This document shows positions 17,267-25,820 of a stretch of DNA of 64,000 nucleotides, piece by piece (the stretch's first letter is position 1; each line of letters opens with the position of its first letter). The stretch is from Collinsella sp. TM10-22 (GTDB taxonomy: Bacteria; Actinomycetota; Coriobacteriia; Coriobacteriales; Coriobacteriaceae): assembly GCF_003466125.1 (NCBI RefSeq), contig NZ_QSOC01000008.1, forward strand, positions 1 through 64,000. Direction: 5' to 3'. The notes under the pieces are model-generated. The model had not been told where the DNA came from. It did no database searches and saw only the letters and a list, made by a program, of their open reading frames with translations. The position numbers and the translations under genes were made by a program.

Positions 17267-18892
17267 CTACTCCTTATCAAACGAAATATCGGCGGCGGGA
17301 AGCTCAATCGTAAAGACAGAGCCGTGCGGGGCCGCCGCGGCAACCTCTATGCTACCGCCATGTGCCAGCGCAATGGAGCGACAGAGCGAAAGCCCCAAGC
17401 CCACGCTGCGGCAACTGTCGGCTAGGCCATGGTTGGCGGTGTAGAACGACTCAAAGATTCGCTCGCGGTCCTCGGGCGCAATGCCCGGGCCATCATCAGC
17501 AACCGAGCACGCCACGCATCCATCATGGACGCCAATCGAGATTACGACATGCGAGCCCGCAGGCGTATAGGTGATGGCGTTGTTCACCAGATTGACCACC
17601 AGCTGCACCATCAGGCGCGCGTCGACGTTGACGAGCGCCGGCTCATCGCACGCCACTACCTTAAGGTCGTGCTCGCGCACGGCCGGATTTACGTGACGCA
17701 GCGCCTCCTCGACGATATCGTCCATGAGCTCGAGCGTGGTCGACAGGTGCATGCCGCCGCCCTCGAGCTTGGTGATGGCGAGCAGATTCTCGACGGTAGC
17801 GTTGAGCCACAGCGCATCCGAGCGAATGGATAGGAGCATGCCGCGGCGTGTCTGGTCGTCGAGCACGGCCGTGCCGGTCGAGCCCTGGTCGAGCAACACG
17901 TCGGCATTACCCGAAATACTGGTAAGCGGTGTGCGCAGATCGTGCGAGATGGAGCGCAGCAGGTTGGCGCGCAGCTGTTCGTTTTTGGCGAGCACCGCCG
18001 CCTCCTCGCGGGCCTCCATGGCGCGGGCGCGGTCGAGCGCCAGCTCGCCTTCGCTCACGATGGCATCGGCAAGCGTCCGCTCCTCGTGCGTCAGCACGTC
18101 GGGCTCGGCAACGATAGCCAGCACGCCCACCACCGAGGCGGGATCGCCCGCGCGCACCATGGTGTCACCCGAGCGCACGGTCAGGTATATGCCGTAGAAC
18201 GCCGAGCCACCATAGGTGGCATCGAGCGGCGTTCCCACATAAGCGGATGCCGAGAGCCGCGGCGGCATCTGGGGCGCCAACTGGTGCACCGGCGCGGCAT
18301 CGCCCACGGCCGTGTACGTCGCGCGCGGCAGCAGGTCATCGTCGTCGGCATCGGCGCTATACCACACGACCGGACAGTCCGAAAGACGCGCCAGCTGCGT
18401 TGCCATAGCGTGCACAATCTGTTGCTGATCGGCGCAGCGCTGCAGCATACGGTTGGTCTCGAGCACCATCTGCGTGCGACGGTCGCTGGCGGCAGCCTGC
18501 GCCAAGGCGCGGCGCAGGGCCAGCGCGATCGAGCTCGACACGAGCGAGACCGCAAACATAATGAAGAACATGCCGGGATAGACGCGGTCGATAAACGACA
18601 GCGAGCAGCGCGGGTCGACAAACAAGAAGTTGTAGAGCGCCACGGCGGCAGCCGAGCTCAGCAAGCAATACAGGCGACTCCAGGTAAAGAATGCGCACAG
18701 CTGCACGGCGAACACATAGACGATCATGATGCTCGGCGCGAGACCCGGATGGTCGAGCAGCGCGCCCACAATCGTCGCCGCGACCAGCAGCCCCGCCGAT
18801 ACGCAGGCGTCATACAGAGGGCTGCGACGCGTCAGCGTTGTACGCCGCCACCAAAAGTTCTCGGCAATATCGCCGTCCGCATGGACGTCCAT
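17267..18892 (-). CDS. KdpD-like sensor histidine kinase lacking the N-terminal sensor
   Basis: This 541-aa membrane histidine kinase corresponds to the C-terminal half of KdpD. It has four membrane helices of the DUF4118 type (about 25-130), a GAF-like region (about 150-265), a HisKA domain with phospho-acceptor H317 in SHDLRTPLTSISGNAD, and an ATPase domain ending in a G-box (GLGLSLCRSIALAHGG). KdpD proteins (about 890 aa) carry two extra N-terminal domains, KdpD and Usp; both are missing here. It precedes the response regulator by 4 bp. The 64-aa membrane protein and Kup lie upstream on the same strand. It may sense potassium or turgor, but the missing N-terminus means the input could differ from that of KdpD. 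Confidence 0.9.
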   Translation of the reverse strand: MDVHADGDIAENFWWRRTTLTRRSPLYDACVSAGLLVAATIVGALLDHPGLAPSIMIVYVFAVQLCAFFTWSRLYCLLSSAAAVALYNFLFVDPRCSLSFIDRVYPGMFFIMFAVSLVSSSIALALRRALAQAAASDRRTQMVLETNRMLQRCADQQQIVHAMATQLARLSDCPVVWYSADADDDDLLPRATYTAVGDAAPVHQLAPQMPPRLSASAYVGTPLDATYGGSAFYGIYLTVRSGDTMVRAGDPASVVGVLAIVAEPDVLTHEERTLADAIVSEGELALDRARAMEAREEAAVLAKNEQLRANLLRSISHDLRTPLTSISGNADVLLDQGSTGTAVLDDQTRRGMLLSIRSDALWLNATVENLLAITKLEGGGMHLSTTLELMDDIVEEALRHVNPAVREHDLKVVACDEPALVNVDARLMVQLVVNLVNNAITYTPAGSHVVISIGVHDGCVACSVADDGPGIAPEDRERIFESFYTANHGLADSCRSVGLGLSLCRSIALAHGGSIEVAAAAPHGSVFTIELPAADISFDKE

Positions 18893-18920
18893 CAGCGCCC
18901 CGCCCCTCTCTCAAAAACAA

Positions 18921-18959
18921 AAACCACCACAAAGGGGACAGGCACCTTTGTGGTGGTTT
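18921..18959. repeat. REP-like palindrome, AAACCACCACAAAGG family
   Basis: Perfect 15-bp arms AAACCACCACAAAGG (18921-18935) and CCTTTGTGGTGGTTT (18945-18959) surround a GGACAGGCA loop. Other copies are at 47540-47578 (identical arms), 49661-49700 (decayed) and 49891-49927 (reverse orientation). It lies between the kinase start and the upstream small gene. Confidence 0.9.
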
Positions 18960-19005
18960 CCCCTCGTGGTGGTTCCAAGTGTATAGCCTTTGCAACCTGC
19001 GGTCG

Positions 19006-19200
19006 CTAGACAAACAGCACGTGCGCGAGCAGTGCGCACACGCACGCCGCGACAAACACCAGCGCCACGACCGAAATCACACGATCGGCCATGTCCATGT
19101 TGGCCCGATTCGTAAAGAACCGATCTTCGGCGGCGTCGACGCGTGCCTCGCGCACCAGCTCGGCCGCAAGATCGCGACCGTCAAGCGTCTTTGCGTCCAT
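19006..19200 (-). CDS. Small single-pass membrane protein
   Basis: This 64-aa protein starts M-D-A-K-T-L and has an acidic/basic N-terminal half (LAAELVREARVDAAEDRFF) and one C-terminal membrane helix (about 42-64, VISVVALVFVAACVCALLA). The start at 19200 follows GGGGAG; an earlier ATG at 19230 lacks a site. It is not a family I recognise. It sits between the KdpD-like kinase gene and kup on the same strand, so a small accessory protein of the kinase or the transporter is possible, by analogy of position only with small Kdp subunits. Confidence 0.7.
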   Translation of the reverse strand: MDAKTLDGRDLAAELVREARVDAAEDRFFTNRANMDMADRVISVVALVFVAACVCALLAHVLFV

Positions 19201-19269
19201 GGTTTTCTCCCCAGACTCATTTCCCGTCATTGCAAACCTGCCCGTTCACAGTCAAATCTCAGGTGTCGA

Positions 19270-21297
19270 TTACGGGCGCTCGTTGGGAGCCAGACGCTGC
19301 ATCTTGCTCACGGCCTTAAACTTGGTGAACAGCGGCACGTACTCAAAGTTCACGTTGGAGTTCTCCAGGCCGTACCAGCGCGCAGGCGTGCCAGCGGCGC
19401 GGCGGATGATGTACTTGAGCGTAATGGCCGTACGCTCGCTCGGCTCCACGTCGCTTTCGGGCGCCAGAAGCTTGCGGATCATAACGAACTTGAACGTACC
19501 GATGTTGCCCGGATCCTTGTAGACCGAGTAGTCATGCGTCTGCGGCGGCAGCTCGCCGCTGGCTGCCAGATCCTGAACAACCTGGCGCAGATAGGCGTTA
19601 ACGCGCTGGTTGATCTTGTAGCCCAGGTACAGATGCACGCGGAACACGTAGTCGGTGCCGAACGTCTCGACCGAGTAGGCAAAGGTATGCGGCTCGTCCA
19701 TGGTCTCGACATTCACGAACCACCAGGCGCGAGCGCGCTTGGGGTGCTTATCCAGGATGGAGTAGACGATATCGCGGTCGATATAGTCGGTGTTGGTGTC
19801 CTTGGTCAGGTACACGATATTGTCGCTCATGAGCTCGTAGCGGTCGTCGTCGCGCAGGCGCTTGAGCTGCGGCAGGTAGCTGCGCAGCGGCAGCAGCGTA
19901 AACTGGCGCTGCTCGACCGCCGTGCCGTTGTACCAGCACACCATAATGCTCATGATGAGCGCGGCCATAAGGATGGTGAAATAGCCGCCGTGGAAGAACT
20001 TGGTGAGCGAGCTCACAAAGAAGAAGCCCTCGAGCATGAGGAAGAAGACGGCAAAGATCCACGGCGCAACCTTGAGCTTGCGCTCCACGTGCAGATAGAA
20101 GAAGAGCAGCAGCGTCGTGCACATCATGGTCAGGGTAATAGCCAAGCCGTACGCAGCCTCCATGTGCGCCGAGTTCTGGAACAGCAGCACCACGATAACG
20201 CAGCCCACGAGCATGACGTTGTTGACCATGGGGATGTAGAGCTGACCCTTGGTCTCGGCAGGATAGAAGACCTGCATATGAGGCATGAGGTCCAGGCGGC
20301 TGGCCTCGGACACCAGCGAGAATGCGCCGGTGATGAGCGCCTGCGAGGCAATGATGGCGGCGATGGTGGAAAGGCCGACGGCAAAGGGACGCAGGCTCGG
20401 GGTGAGCATCTGGTAGAAGGGGTTGAGGTCGGCGATGCCCATGAGCTCGGGGTTGGCAGCGTTGTTGATAAGCCACGCGCCCTGACCCATGTAGGACAGC
20501 AGCAGGCAGCACTTAACGAACGGCCAGGTGGCGTAGATGTTGCCGCGGCCCACATGGCCCATGTCGGAATAGAGCGCCTCGGCACCGGTGGTGGCGAGGA
20601 AGCAGCTGCCTAGGATCATGATGCCCGCATGGTTGTTGGGGCTCAGCAGAAAGCCGATGCCGCGCAGCGGGTTGAGGCACAGCAGCACCGCGGGATGCTG
20701 GAAGACAAAGAACAGGCCCGTACCGCCCAGGAACAAAAACCACAGCGTCATGATGGGGCCAAAGGCGTGACCGATCTTGGCCGTGCCGATGCGCTGCACC
20801 AAGAAGAGCGCAATGATAATGGCAAGCGTGATCGCGACAACGCGACCCTGGTCGTCACCGAGCACGGCGTGGACCGCCGGGATGGTGCGCAGGCCCTCGA
20901 TGGCAGTGGTCACGGTAACGGCAGGCGTCAGGATGCCGTCGGCGAGCAGTGCCGCGCCACCCAGCATGGCGGGGATGATGAGCCACTTGCCGCAACGCTT
21001 GACCAGGCTGTACAGGGCAAAGATACCGCCCTCGCCGTGGTTGTCGGCGCGCAGCGAGATCAGCACGTACTTGACGGTCGTCAGCAGCGTGACCGTCCAC
21101 ACAACAAGGGAGAGCGCGCCGAGCACGAACTCCTGCGTGACGCTTCCGATGCCGCCGTTGCCGGCAACGAGCGCCTTGGTTACATACATGGGGCTGGTGC
21201 CGATATCGCCGTACACCACGCCCAGCGTGACGAGCATCGCCGAGATGCTCACAGGAATCGCAGCGTGAGAAGCTGCCTCCTTGGCCTTTTGTTCCAT
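19270..21297 (-). CDS. kup: Kup potassium uptake permease
   Basis: This 675-aa protein is a KUP/HAK potassium transporter with about 12 membrane helices (residues 15-450) and a C-terminal cytoplasmic part. The signature GVVYGDIGTSPMYV lies in helix 1. It takes up K+ with protons at the cell membrane. The start at 21297 (M-E-Q-K-A-K) has GGAGG 10 nt upstream; an ATG at 21315 overlaps that site and is less likely. A TATAAT box read on the minus strand (21333-21338) suggests its own promoter. With the KdpD/KdpE-like pair downstream on the same strand, this forms a local potassium module; no KdpFABC genes are in the window. Confidence 0.93.
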   Translation of the reverse strand: MEQKAKEAASHAAIPVSISAMLVTLGVVYGDIGTSPMYVTKALVAGNGGIGSVTQEFVLGALSLVVWTVTLLTTVKYVLISLRADNHGEGGIFALYSLVKRCGKWLIIPAMLGGAALLADGILTPAVTVTTAIEGLRTIPAVHAVLGDDQGRVVAITLAIIIALFLVQRIGTAKIGHAFGPIMTLWFLFLGGTGLFFVFQHPAVLLCLNPLRGIGFLLSPNNHAGIMILGSCFLATTGAEALYSDMGHVGRGNIYATWPFVKCCLLLSYMGQGAWLINNAANPELMGIADLNPFYQMLTPSLRPFAVGLSTIAAIIASQALITGAFSLVSEASRLDLMPHMQVFYPAETKGQLYIPMVNNVMLVGCVIVVLLFQNSAHMEAAYGLAITLTMMCTTLLLFFYLHVERKLKVAPWIFAVFFLMLEGFFFVSSLTKFFHGGYFTILMAALIMSIMVCWYNGTAVEQRQFTLLPLRSYLPQLKRLRDDDRYELMSDNIVYLTKDTNTDYIDRDIVYSILDKHPKRARAWWFVNVETMDEPHTFAYSVETFGTDYVFRVHLYLGYKINQRVNAYLRQVVQDLAASGELPPQTHDYSVYKDPGNIGTFKFVMIRKLLAPESDVEPSERTAITLKYIIRRAAGTPARWYGLENSNVNFEYVPLFTKFKAVSKMQRLAPNERP

Positions 21298-21423
21298 AAG
21301 CCGGTTTCCTCCCAACTTTAATGTTCGAAGGGATTATAGGTAATCGGCCCATGTTTGAATGGCGCCGTTTTCCCAGCTAGATAAACATTTATACGGCCTT
21401 TAGGCCACCACGGCGATATGGAA

Positions 21424-21452
21424 TGTGACAGAGGGACTTTCCCTTTCTCACA
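21424..21452. repeat. Diverged REP-like palindrome, GTGACAAAGGGAC family
   Basis: TGTGACAGAGGGA (21424-21436) and TCCCTTTCTCACA (21440-21452) pair at 11 of 13 positions. It is a decayed relative of the perfect copy at 8049-8077 and lies between the nitroreductase stop and the kup promoter. Confidence 0.8.
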
Positions 21453-21464
21453 TCGCCGCATTCG

Positions 21465-22340
21465 TTACTTGCCGAGCCAGTTTTTGAACCACCACTCCAT
21501 GGAACGGCTCATCTCGGCCATAAAGGGGCTCGTGTGCTTGCGGGTGTAGATATCCACCACGCGCTCGCCCACCTCGCGGGCGTGCGGGCGAAACATCGCA
21601 TCCATCTCGGCCACCTGCGCGTCCATGGTCGCGGTATCGGCGCGGCAGTAGCGCTCCTCGTGCACCAGGTTCACCACGGGATGCGCGATTGCCGGACGCT
21701 CCTTGCGGGGCGTGCCGATGATGAGCATCGACAGCGGCATGGTATAGGGAGGCAAGTCCAGCAGCGAGGCGACTTCCTCGGCATTCTCGACGATATCACC
21801 GATGTAGCAGCTCCCCAGCCCCAGGGCCTCGGCGGCGACCACGGCATTTTGCGCGGCGATCACGGCGTCCTGCGCCGCGATGGCAAAGTCACCCAGACCC
21901 GGTGCACGACGGGGCGCCTTGCCCGTGCGCTCGACAAACTCGGGCTTAAAGCAGCCCACGTGCTCAAACAGATCGATCCACTTGGCATAATCGACCACAA
22001 ATATGAGTGCCCAGGGCGCCTTGGCGATCATGGGCTGATGATCGCACAGGTCGGCGAGGCGGTCCAATGTGGCCTGCTCGCGAATGCTCACGATGGAATA
22101 CATCATCATGGCGCCCGCCGACGGCGCGCGACTCGCCGCATGCAAAATCGCCGCCCGCTGCTCGTCAGTCACCGCCACGGGACGGTCGTCGTCATCACGC
22201 GCGAAGGCACGCGTAGACGAGCGATGCTCCAAGATGTCCAGCACTGTGTTGCCCGTAGTCTCGACCGGATAGCCGCACGTATCCACGCCCGCAGCTCCGC
22301 CGCAGTACTCGGCGCCTGTCATACAAACCTGCTCGCTCAT
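21465..22340 (-). CDS. Nitroreductase family protein with Cys-rich N-terminus
   Basis: This 291-aa protein matches the FMN-dependent nitroreductase fold. It has the Arg/Ser cofactor-binding start LEHRSSTRAFARDDDD and ASRAPSAGAMMMYSI, and later the GLGSCYIGDIV motif of the dimer interface. The first 25 residues (four Cys within VCMTGAEYCGGAAGVDTCGY) are unusual and might bind a metal or simply be variable. The C-terminus carries an extension of about 60 residues (REVGERVVDIYTRKHTSPFM). The physiological substrate is unknown; members reduce nitroaromatics, quinones or flavins. Confidence 0.85.
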   Translation of the reverse strand: MSEQVCMTGAEYCGGAAGVDTCGYPVETTGNTVLDILEHRSSTRAFARDDDDRPVAVTDEQRAAILHAASRAPSAGAMMMYSIVSIREQATLDRLADLCDHQPMIAKAPWALIFVVDYAKWIDLFEHVGCFKPEFVERTGKAPRRAPGLGDFAIAAQDAVIAAQNAVVAAEALGLGSCYIGDIVENAEEVASLLDLPPYTMPLSMLIIGTPRKERPAIAHPVVNLVHEERYCRADTATMDAQVAEMDAMFRPHAREVGERVVDIYTRKHTSPFMAEMSRSMEWWFKNWLGK

Positions 22341-22551
22341 CGCCCTACCCTCGCCATTTCTTTAAGAAGCCTTTACGTTTCCGTGTAATTCCCGTCCATT
22401 ATCGCGCAGGTCGCCACTACATTGCGCCACACCGCCACACGTGCGCGTTAATATGGCTGGTTGTGCGCAGCCACCAATTGCAGCGCATATCTTGCTAACA
22501 ATCGGGTGAACCCCCGCTTTCGTAGGTTTTAAGTTTGTGAGGAGTCTCAGC

Positions 22552-24852
22552 ATGTTCGCAGCCGCCATCTCGCTCGTCGGTCTTGCGGCGACCATCTACC
22601 TTGTCTTGCGCGAGGCCAAGGCCATTCGCGCTCAGTCGGGCACCGTTGCCAAAAGCGCTCTTGGGTGGAGCGTCGTCTTCGGCCTGTTCCAGCTCTTTTT
22701 GACCATTTGGGGCGCCATTGGCCTCGTCGCCCAAAACGAGCCGCTCGCCTTTGTGATGCTCATCCTGACCAACGCCATCCTTACCGGCTGCGCCTGGGCC
22801 AGCATCGCCCGCGACCGCATCGCCCCGCGCGTCTTTGCGTTTGCCGGGCCCGACGCTCCCGCCCCCACCGGCAAGCTCGCCCGCCTGCGCGGCGCCTTTG
22901 TGGGCAAACCGCTCGTCGCCGCCGTCCTGTGCCTGCTGCTCGCCGGCGTCTTTGCGCTGCTGGGCATGGAGGTCTCGTCCAACCACGACTTTACCTGGGT
23001 CTATCCCCTATGCATCCTGCTCGAGTGGGCCATCATCACCGTGCTCATGGTCGGCCTGTTCTTCCTGTTCCAGCGCCATGGCGCAGCTCCGGCCGTCCTG
23101 GCCTTTGCCCTCTTTATCCTGGGCATTGCCGAGTTCTTCGTCATCACGTTTAAATCCATGCCCATCCAGCCGGGCGACCTTTCGGCCATCTCCACTGCCG
23201 CCGCAGTCGCCGGCAACGGCTACACCTTCTCCATCTCGCTGTTCTGCGTGCTGTCCATGGGCTTTACCGCCATCGCCATGCTGCTATGCGAGTACGCCGG
23301 CCTAGTGGCACCGCATCGTCAGAAGGGTACCGCCAACGCCAAGCGCATGCTGCTCACCAACCTGCTCGTGGCGGTGCTGTGCCTGGGCGGCGTTACCGCA
23401 CACGTCACGCTCATCGACTACTACAACACCCTCGGCATCACCGTCTACACCTGGCGCCCGCTCGAGAGCTACTGGCGCGAGGGCTACCTGCCTGCCTTTA
23501 TTAGTGCGGCACAGTCCATTAAGCCGCCCAAACCCGCCGACTACTCCGTCGACGATGCCAAGGCCACGCTCAAAAAGTACGCCAAGGCCTACGACAAGTC
23601 CAACGCGGCCAAGAGCGACGAGCGCGCCGCCGCAGAGGAGCAGTTCGACAGCGAGAAGCCCACGGTCATCGCCATCATGAACGAGACCTTCTCGGACCTG
23701 TCGATCTATCAGAACATGCGCGCCGGCTACGAGGGTCCGCAGCACTTTAAGAGCCTGTCCAACTGCCTCAGCCGCGGCAAGCTCTATGTAAGCGCCTACG
23801 GCGGCGGTACCGCCAATACCGAGTTTGAGTTTATGACCGGCAACTCCATGGCCAACCTGGGCTCGGGCGTGTACCCCTACACCATCTACAACATGGAAAC
23901 GACTGGGAACCTGGCAGAGCAGTTCAAGTCGCTCGGATATTCCACCACGGCCATGCACCCCAACCACGCGACTAACTGGAACCGCGAGAACGTCTACAAG
24001 GACTTTGGCTTTGACCAGTTCCTGTCCATCAACGACTTCCAGGGCGCCGATACCCTACGCGGCATGGTGACCGACCAGGCTACCTACGACAAGATTCTTG
24101 AGCTGCTCGACCAGAACGCCGATCCGCAGTTTATCTTCGACGTGACCATGCAGAACCACTCGGGCTACGACACGGGCCTGCTGCCGGTCGACAAGCAGCT
24201 GCACCTGAACATCGACACGACCGACCTGGACACCAAGACCGTCGAGGACGGTACGCTCTCCGATGTCGACGAGTATGTTTCGTGCATTGAGCAGTCCGAC
24301 CAGGCGCTGCGCTACTTCCTTAACGCCTTGAGCAAGCTCGACCGCAAGGTGGTCGTGGTGTTCTGGGGCGACCATCAGCCGTTCTTCCCGTCCAAGTTCA
24401 ACGATAAGTGGTTTACCGGCGAGGACGACGCCACGCACCAGGAGCGCTTGTGGCAGACCGATTACATCATTTGGGCCAACTACGACGTTGCCGGCTGCGA
24501 CCAGACGAGCGAGGTCGACGACCTGTCCACCAACTACCTGTCTACCCAGCTGATGCAGCTGATCGGCGCCCCGCTGACCGACTACCAGAAGGCGCACATG
24601 ACGCTGCGCGAGTCGCTGCCCGCTATCAACTCCGTGGGCTACGAGGACGCCAGCCTGCGTTGGGCGCTTTCCTCCAACGTCACCGGTGACGACGCCGCTG
24701 CCGCAGCCGCCACCAAGGCGCGCGAGGATTACGCCAAGATGCAGTACTACGAGATGTTCCGCGACGGCAAGAACGTGTACACCGAGCACTTCCAGACCGA
24801 GGCCAACGAGACCGACCCCAACCTGGCACCGGGAACAACCAAGATTAAGTAG
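22552..24852 (+). CDS. LTA synthase-like sulfatase-fold membrane enzyme
   Basis: This 766-aa protein has an N-terminal membrane part (about 1-265, seven or so helices) and an extracellular sulfatase-fold domain. It resembles lipoteichoic acid synthase and phosphoglycerol transferases, which move glycerol phosphate from phosphatidylglycerol to a cell-surface polymer. The catalytic Thr of the family is likely T423 in TANTEFEFMTGNS; metal ligands are suggested by MNETFSDLS and WGDHQPFF. Length exceeds LtaS (about 640 aa), mainly in the membrane part and a C-terminal tail. The ATG at 22552 has GAGGAG 7 nt upstream. It is a single gene followed by a nested palindrome. The product could be a polyglycerolphosphate or another surface polymer. 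Confidence 0.88.
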   Translation: MFAAAISLVGLAATIYLVLREAKAIRAQSGTVAKSALGWSVVFGLFQLFLTIWGAIGLVAQNEPLAFVMLILTNAILTGCAWASIARDRIAPRVFAFAGPDAPAPTGKLARLRGAFVGKPLVAAVLCLLLAGVFALLGMEVSSNHDFTWVYPLCILLEWAIITVLMVGLFFLFQRHGAAPAVLAFALFILGIAEFFVITFKSMPIQPGDLSAISTAAAVAGNGYTFSISLFCVLSMGFTAIAMLLCEYAGLVAPHRQKGTANAKRMLLTNLLVAVLCLGGVTAHVTLIDYYNTLGITVYTWRPLESYWREGYLPAFISAAQSIKPPKPADYSVDDAKATLKKYAKAYDKSNAAKSDERAAAEEQFDSEKPTVIAIMNETFSDLSIYQNMRAGYEGPQHFKSLSNCLSRGKLYVSAYGGGTANTEFEFMTGNSMANLGSGVYPYTIYNMETTGNLAEQFKSLGYSTTAMHPNHATNWNRENVYKDFGFDQFLSINDFQGADTLRGMVTDQATYDKILELLDQNADPQFIFDVTMQNHSGYDTGLLPVDKQLHLNIDTTDLDTKTVEDGTLSDVDEYVSCIEQSDQALRYFLNALSKLDRKVVVVFWGDHQPFFPSKFNDKWFTGEDDATHQERLWQTDYIIWANYDVAGCDQTSEVDDLSTNYLSTQLMQLIGAPLTDYQKAHMTLRESLPAINSVGYEDASLRWALSSNVTGDDAAAAAATKAREDYAKMQYYEMFRDGKNVYTEHFQTEANETDPNLAPGTTKIK

Positions 24853-24873
24853 CGGGTCGCTCATAACTGAAAC

Positions 24874-25001
24874 GTCTGTCCGGACGGAGGCATATAAGGT
24901 TCCCTGCTCGGACAGTCCTGCGCAAGACGGAGGCCACATTAAGTGGCCTCCTTTGCGTGCGGAACTCGCGATGAGCCTTATATGCCTCCGCCCGGACAGA
25001 C
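24874..25001. repeat. Nested 128-bp palindrome after the LTA-synthase-like gene
   Basis: Outer arms of about 28 bp (24874-24901 and 24974-25001) pair almost perfectly. Inside is a hairpin GGAGGCCAC / GTGGCCTCC (24929-24951). The inner 61 bp (24911-24971) recur at 62917-62977 with close to 90 percent identity by eye, while the outer arms there are different. It sits between convergent genes. The remainder of 24853-25157 holds only the flavodoxin terminator. Confidence 0.85.
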
Positions 25002-25088
25002 GCCCAGTTGCTGGAACGCGGCTTGTCATCGGGGTGATGGAAAATGTCGCCCCAAACGCTTGCAGTGGTTGCGTCCACAAGTGTCAAG

Positions 25089-25114
25089 AAAAAGCCTCGA
25101 GAATCTCGAGGCTT
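25089..25114 (-). terminator. Rho-independent terminator of the flavodoxin gene
   Basis: On the minus strand AAGCCTCGAG pairs with CTCGAGGCTT and is followed by TTTTTC, about 45 bp past the flavodoxin stop. Confidence 0.8.
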
Positions 25115-25157
25115 TCACATTTGTATTGTTTTGCACGAAGGACCGCGAACGGCGAAG

Positions 25158-25715
25158 CTACTCTCCCAGCACGGCCTTCTTGGCGGCTGCAGCCATGTTG
25201 TCCAGGTCTTCCTTGGTGGGATGGTCCTTCGCGGCAACCCAGTTGTCGAGCAGCATCTTAAATCGGACGTTATCGGGATCTTGCTCGAGCATGGCCTCGT
25301 AGCGCTGCTTGACCGCGGGGCCCATCTTGCCCTGGCACATCGCCCAGCCCGCAAGCTCGGCATCCCCAGCCAAATTGGAAGTTACGCGATCAATAATCTG
25401 CTGGTAATAGCTCTGGTCGGCCCCAAAGCCGCAGGTGCCAAACAGGAAGACGCGCTTACCGTGCAAGGCGGAGAGCAACGCCGCGACCGAAGGCGTGCAC
25501 GCGCCCTTGTCACACCAAAAACCGACGAGCACCGTGTCGGCCGCGCAGGCGCCCTGCGCCTCGAGCTCAACCTGATCTGCGTCCGCATCGTCGCTCAACG
25601 CCGCAGCGTGGACAAACTCAACGCCCGCAGCCTGCAGAGTGCGCTTGATCGCACCCGAAACCATCCTGGTATTACCGCTCTTGCTGTTAACCACCAAAGA
25701 GCACGTCGTAGTCAC
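25158..25715 (-). CDS. Flavodoxin family protein
   Basis: This 185-aa protein carries the FMN phosphate loop of flavodoxins near its start (VNSKSGNTRMVSGAIK) and the second flavin loop region around LVGFWCDKGACTPSVAALL. It is a soluble electron carrier or flavin-dependent reductase partner. The GFWxDKG motif resembles flavodoxins found in gut anaerobes, including the BilS type of bilirubin-reducing operons, but no BilR reductase gene is nearby, so that role is not supported. The start codon is GTG at 25715. It is transcribed alone and ends in a clear terminator. Confidence 0.85.
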   Translation of the reverse strand: MTTTCSLVVNSKSGNTRMVSGAIKRTLQAAGVEFVHAAALSDDADADQVELEAQGACAADTVLVGFWCDKGACTPSVAALLSALHGKRVFLFGTCGFGADQSYYQQIIDRVTSNLAGDAELAGWAMCQGKMGPAVKQRYEAMLEQDPDNVRFKMLLDNWVAAKDHPTKEDLDNMAAAAKKAVLGE

Positions 25716-25820
25716 GTTGCCTCGTTTCCCCCGAAACTCGAGCCATTAATGCAATTTGTTAGAAGCATATCTTAGTACTAACGGCGCAGATGTAAACCAT
25801 CTGCCGCTAATCGGTATTCC

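Noticed and set aside
17262..17343. Longer start for the response regulator (27 extra residues)
   Set aside because: The extra codons lie inside the kinase gene; the GTG at 17262 has AAGGAG at the right spacing.
25158..25715. BilS-type flavodoxin of a bilirubin reductase operon
   Set aside because: The GFWxDKG motif is suggestive, but no BilR-like reductase or BilQ regulator lies nearby, so only the flavodoxin family is claimed.
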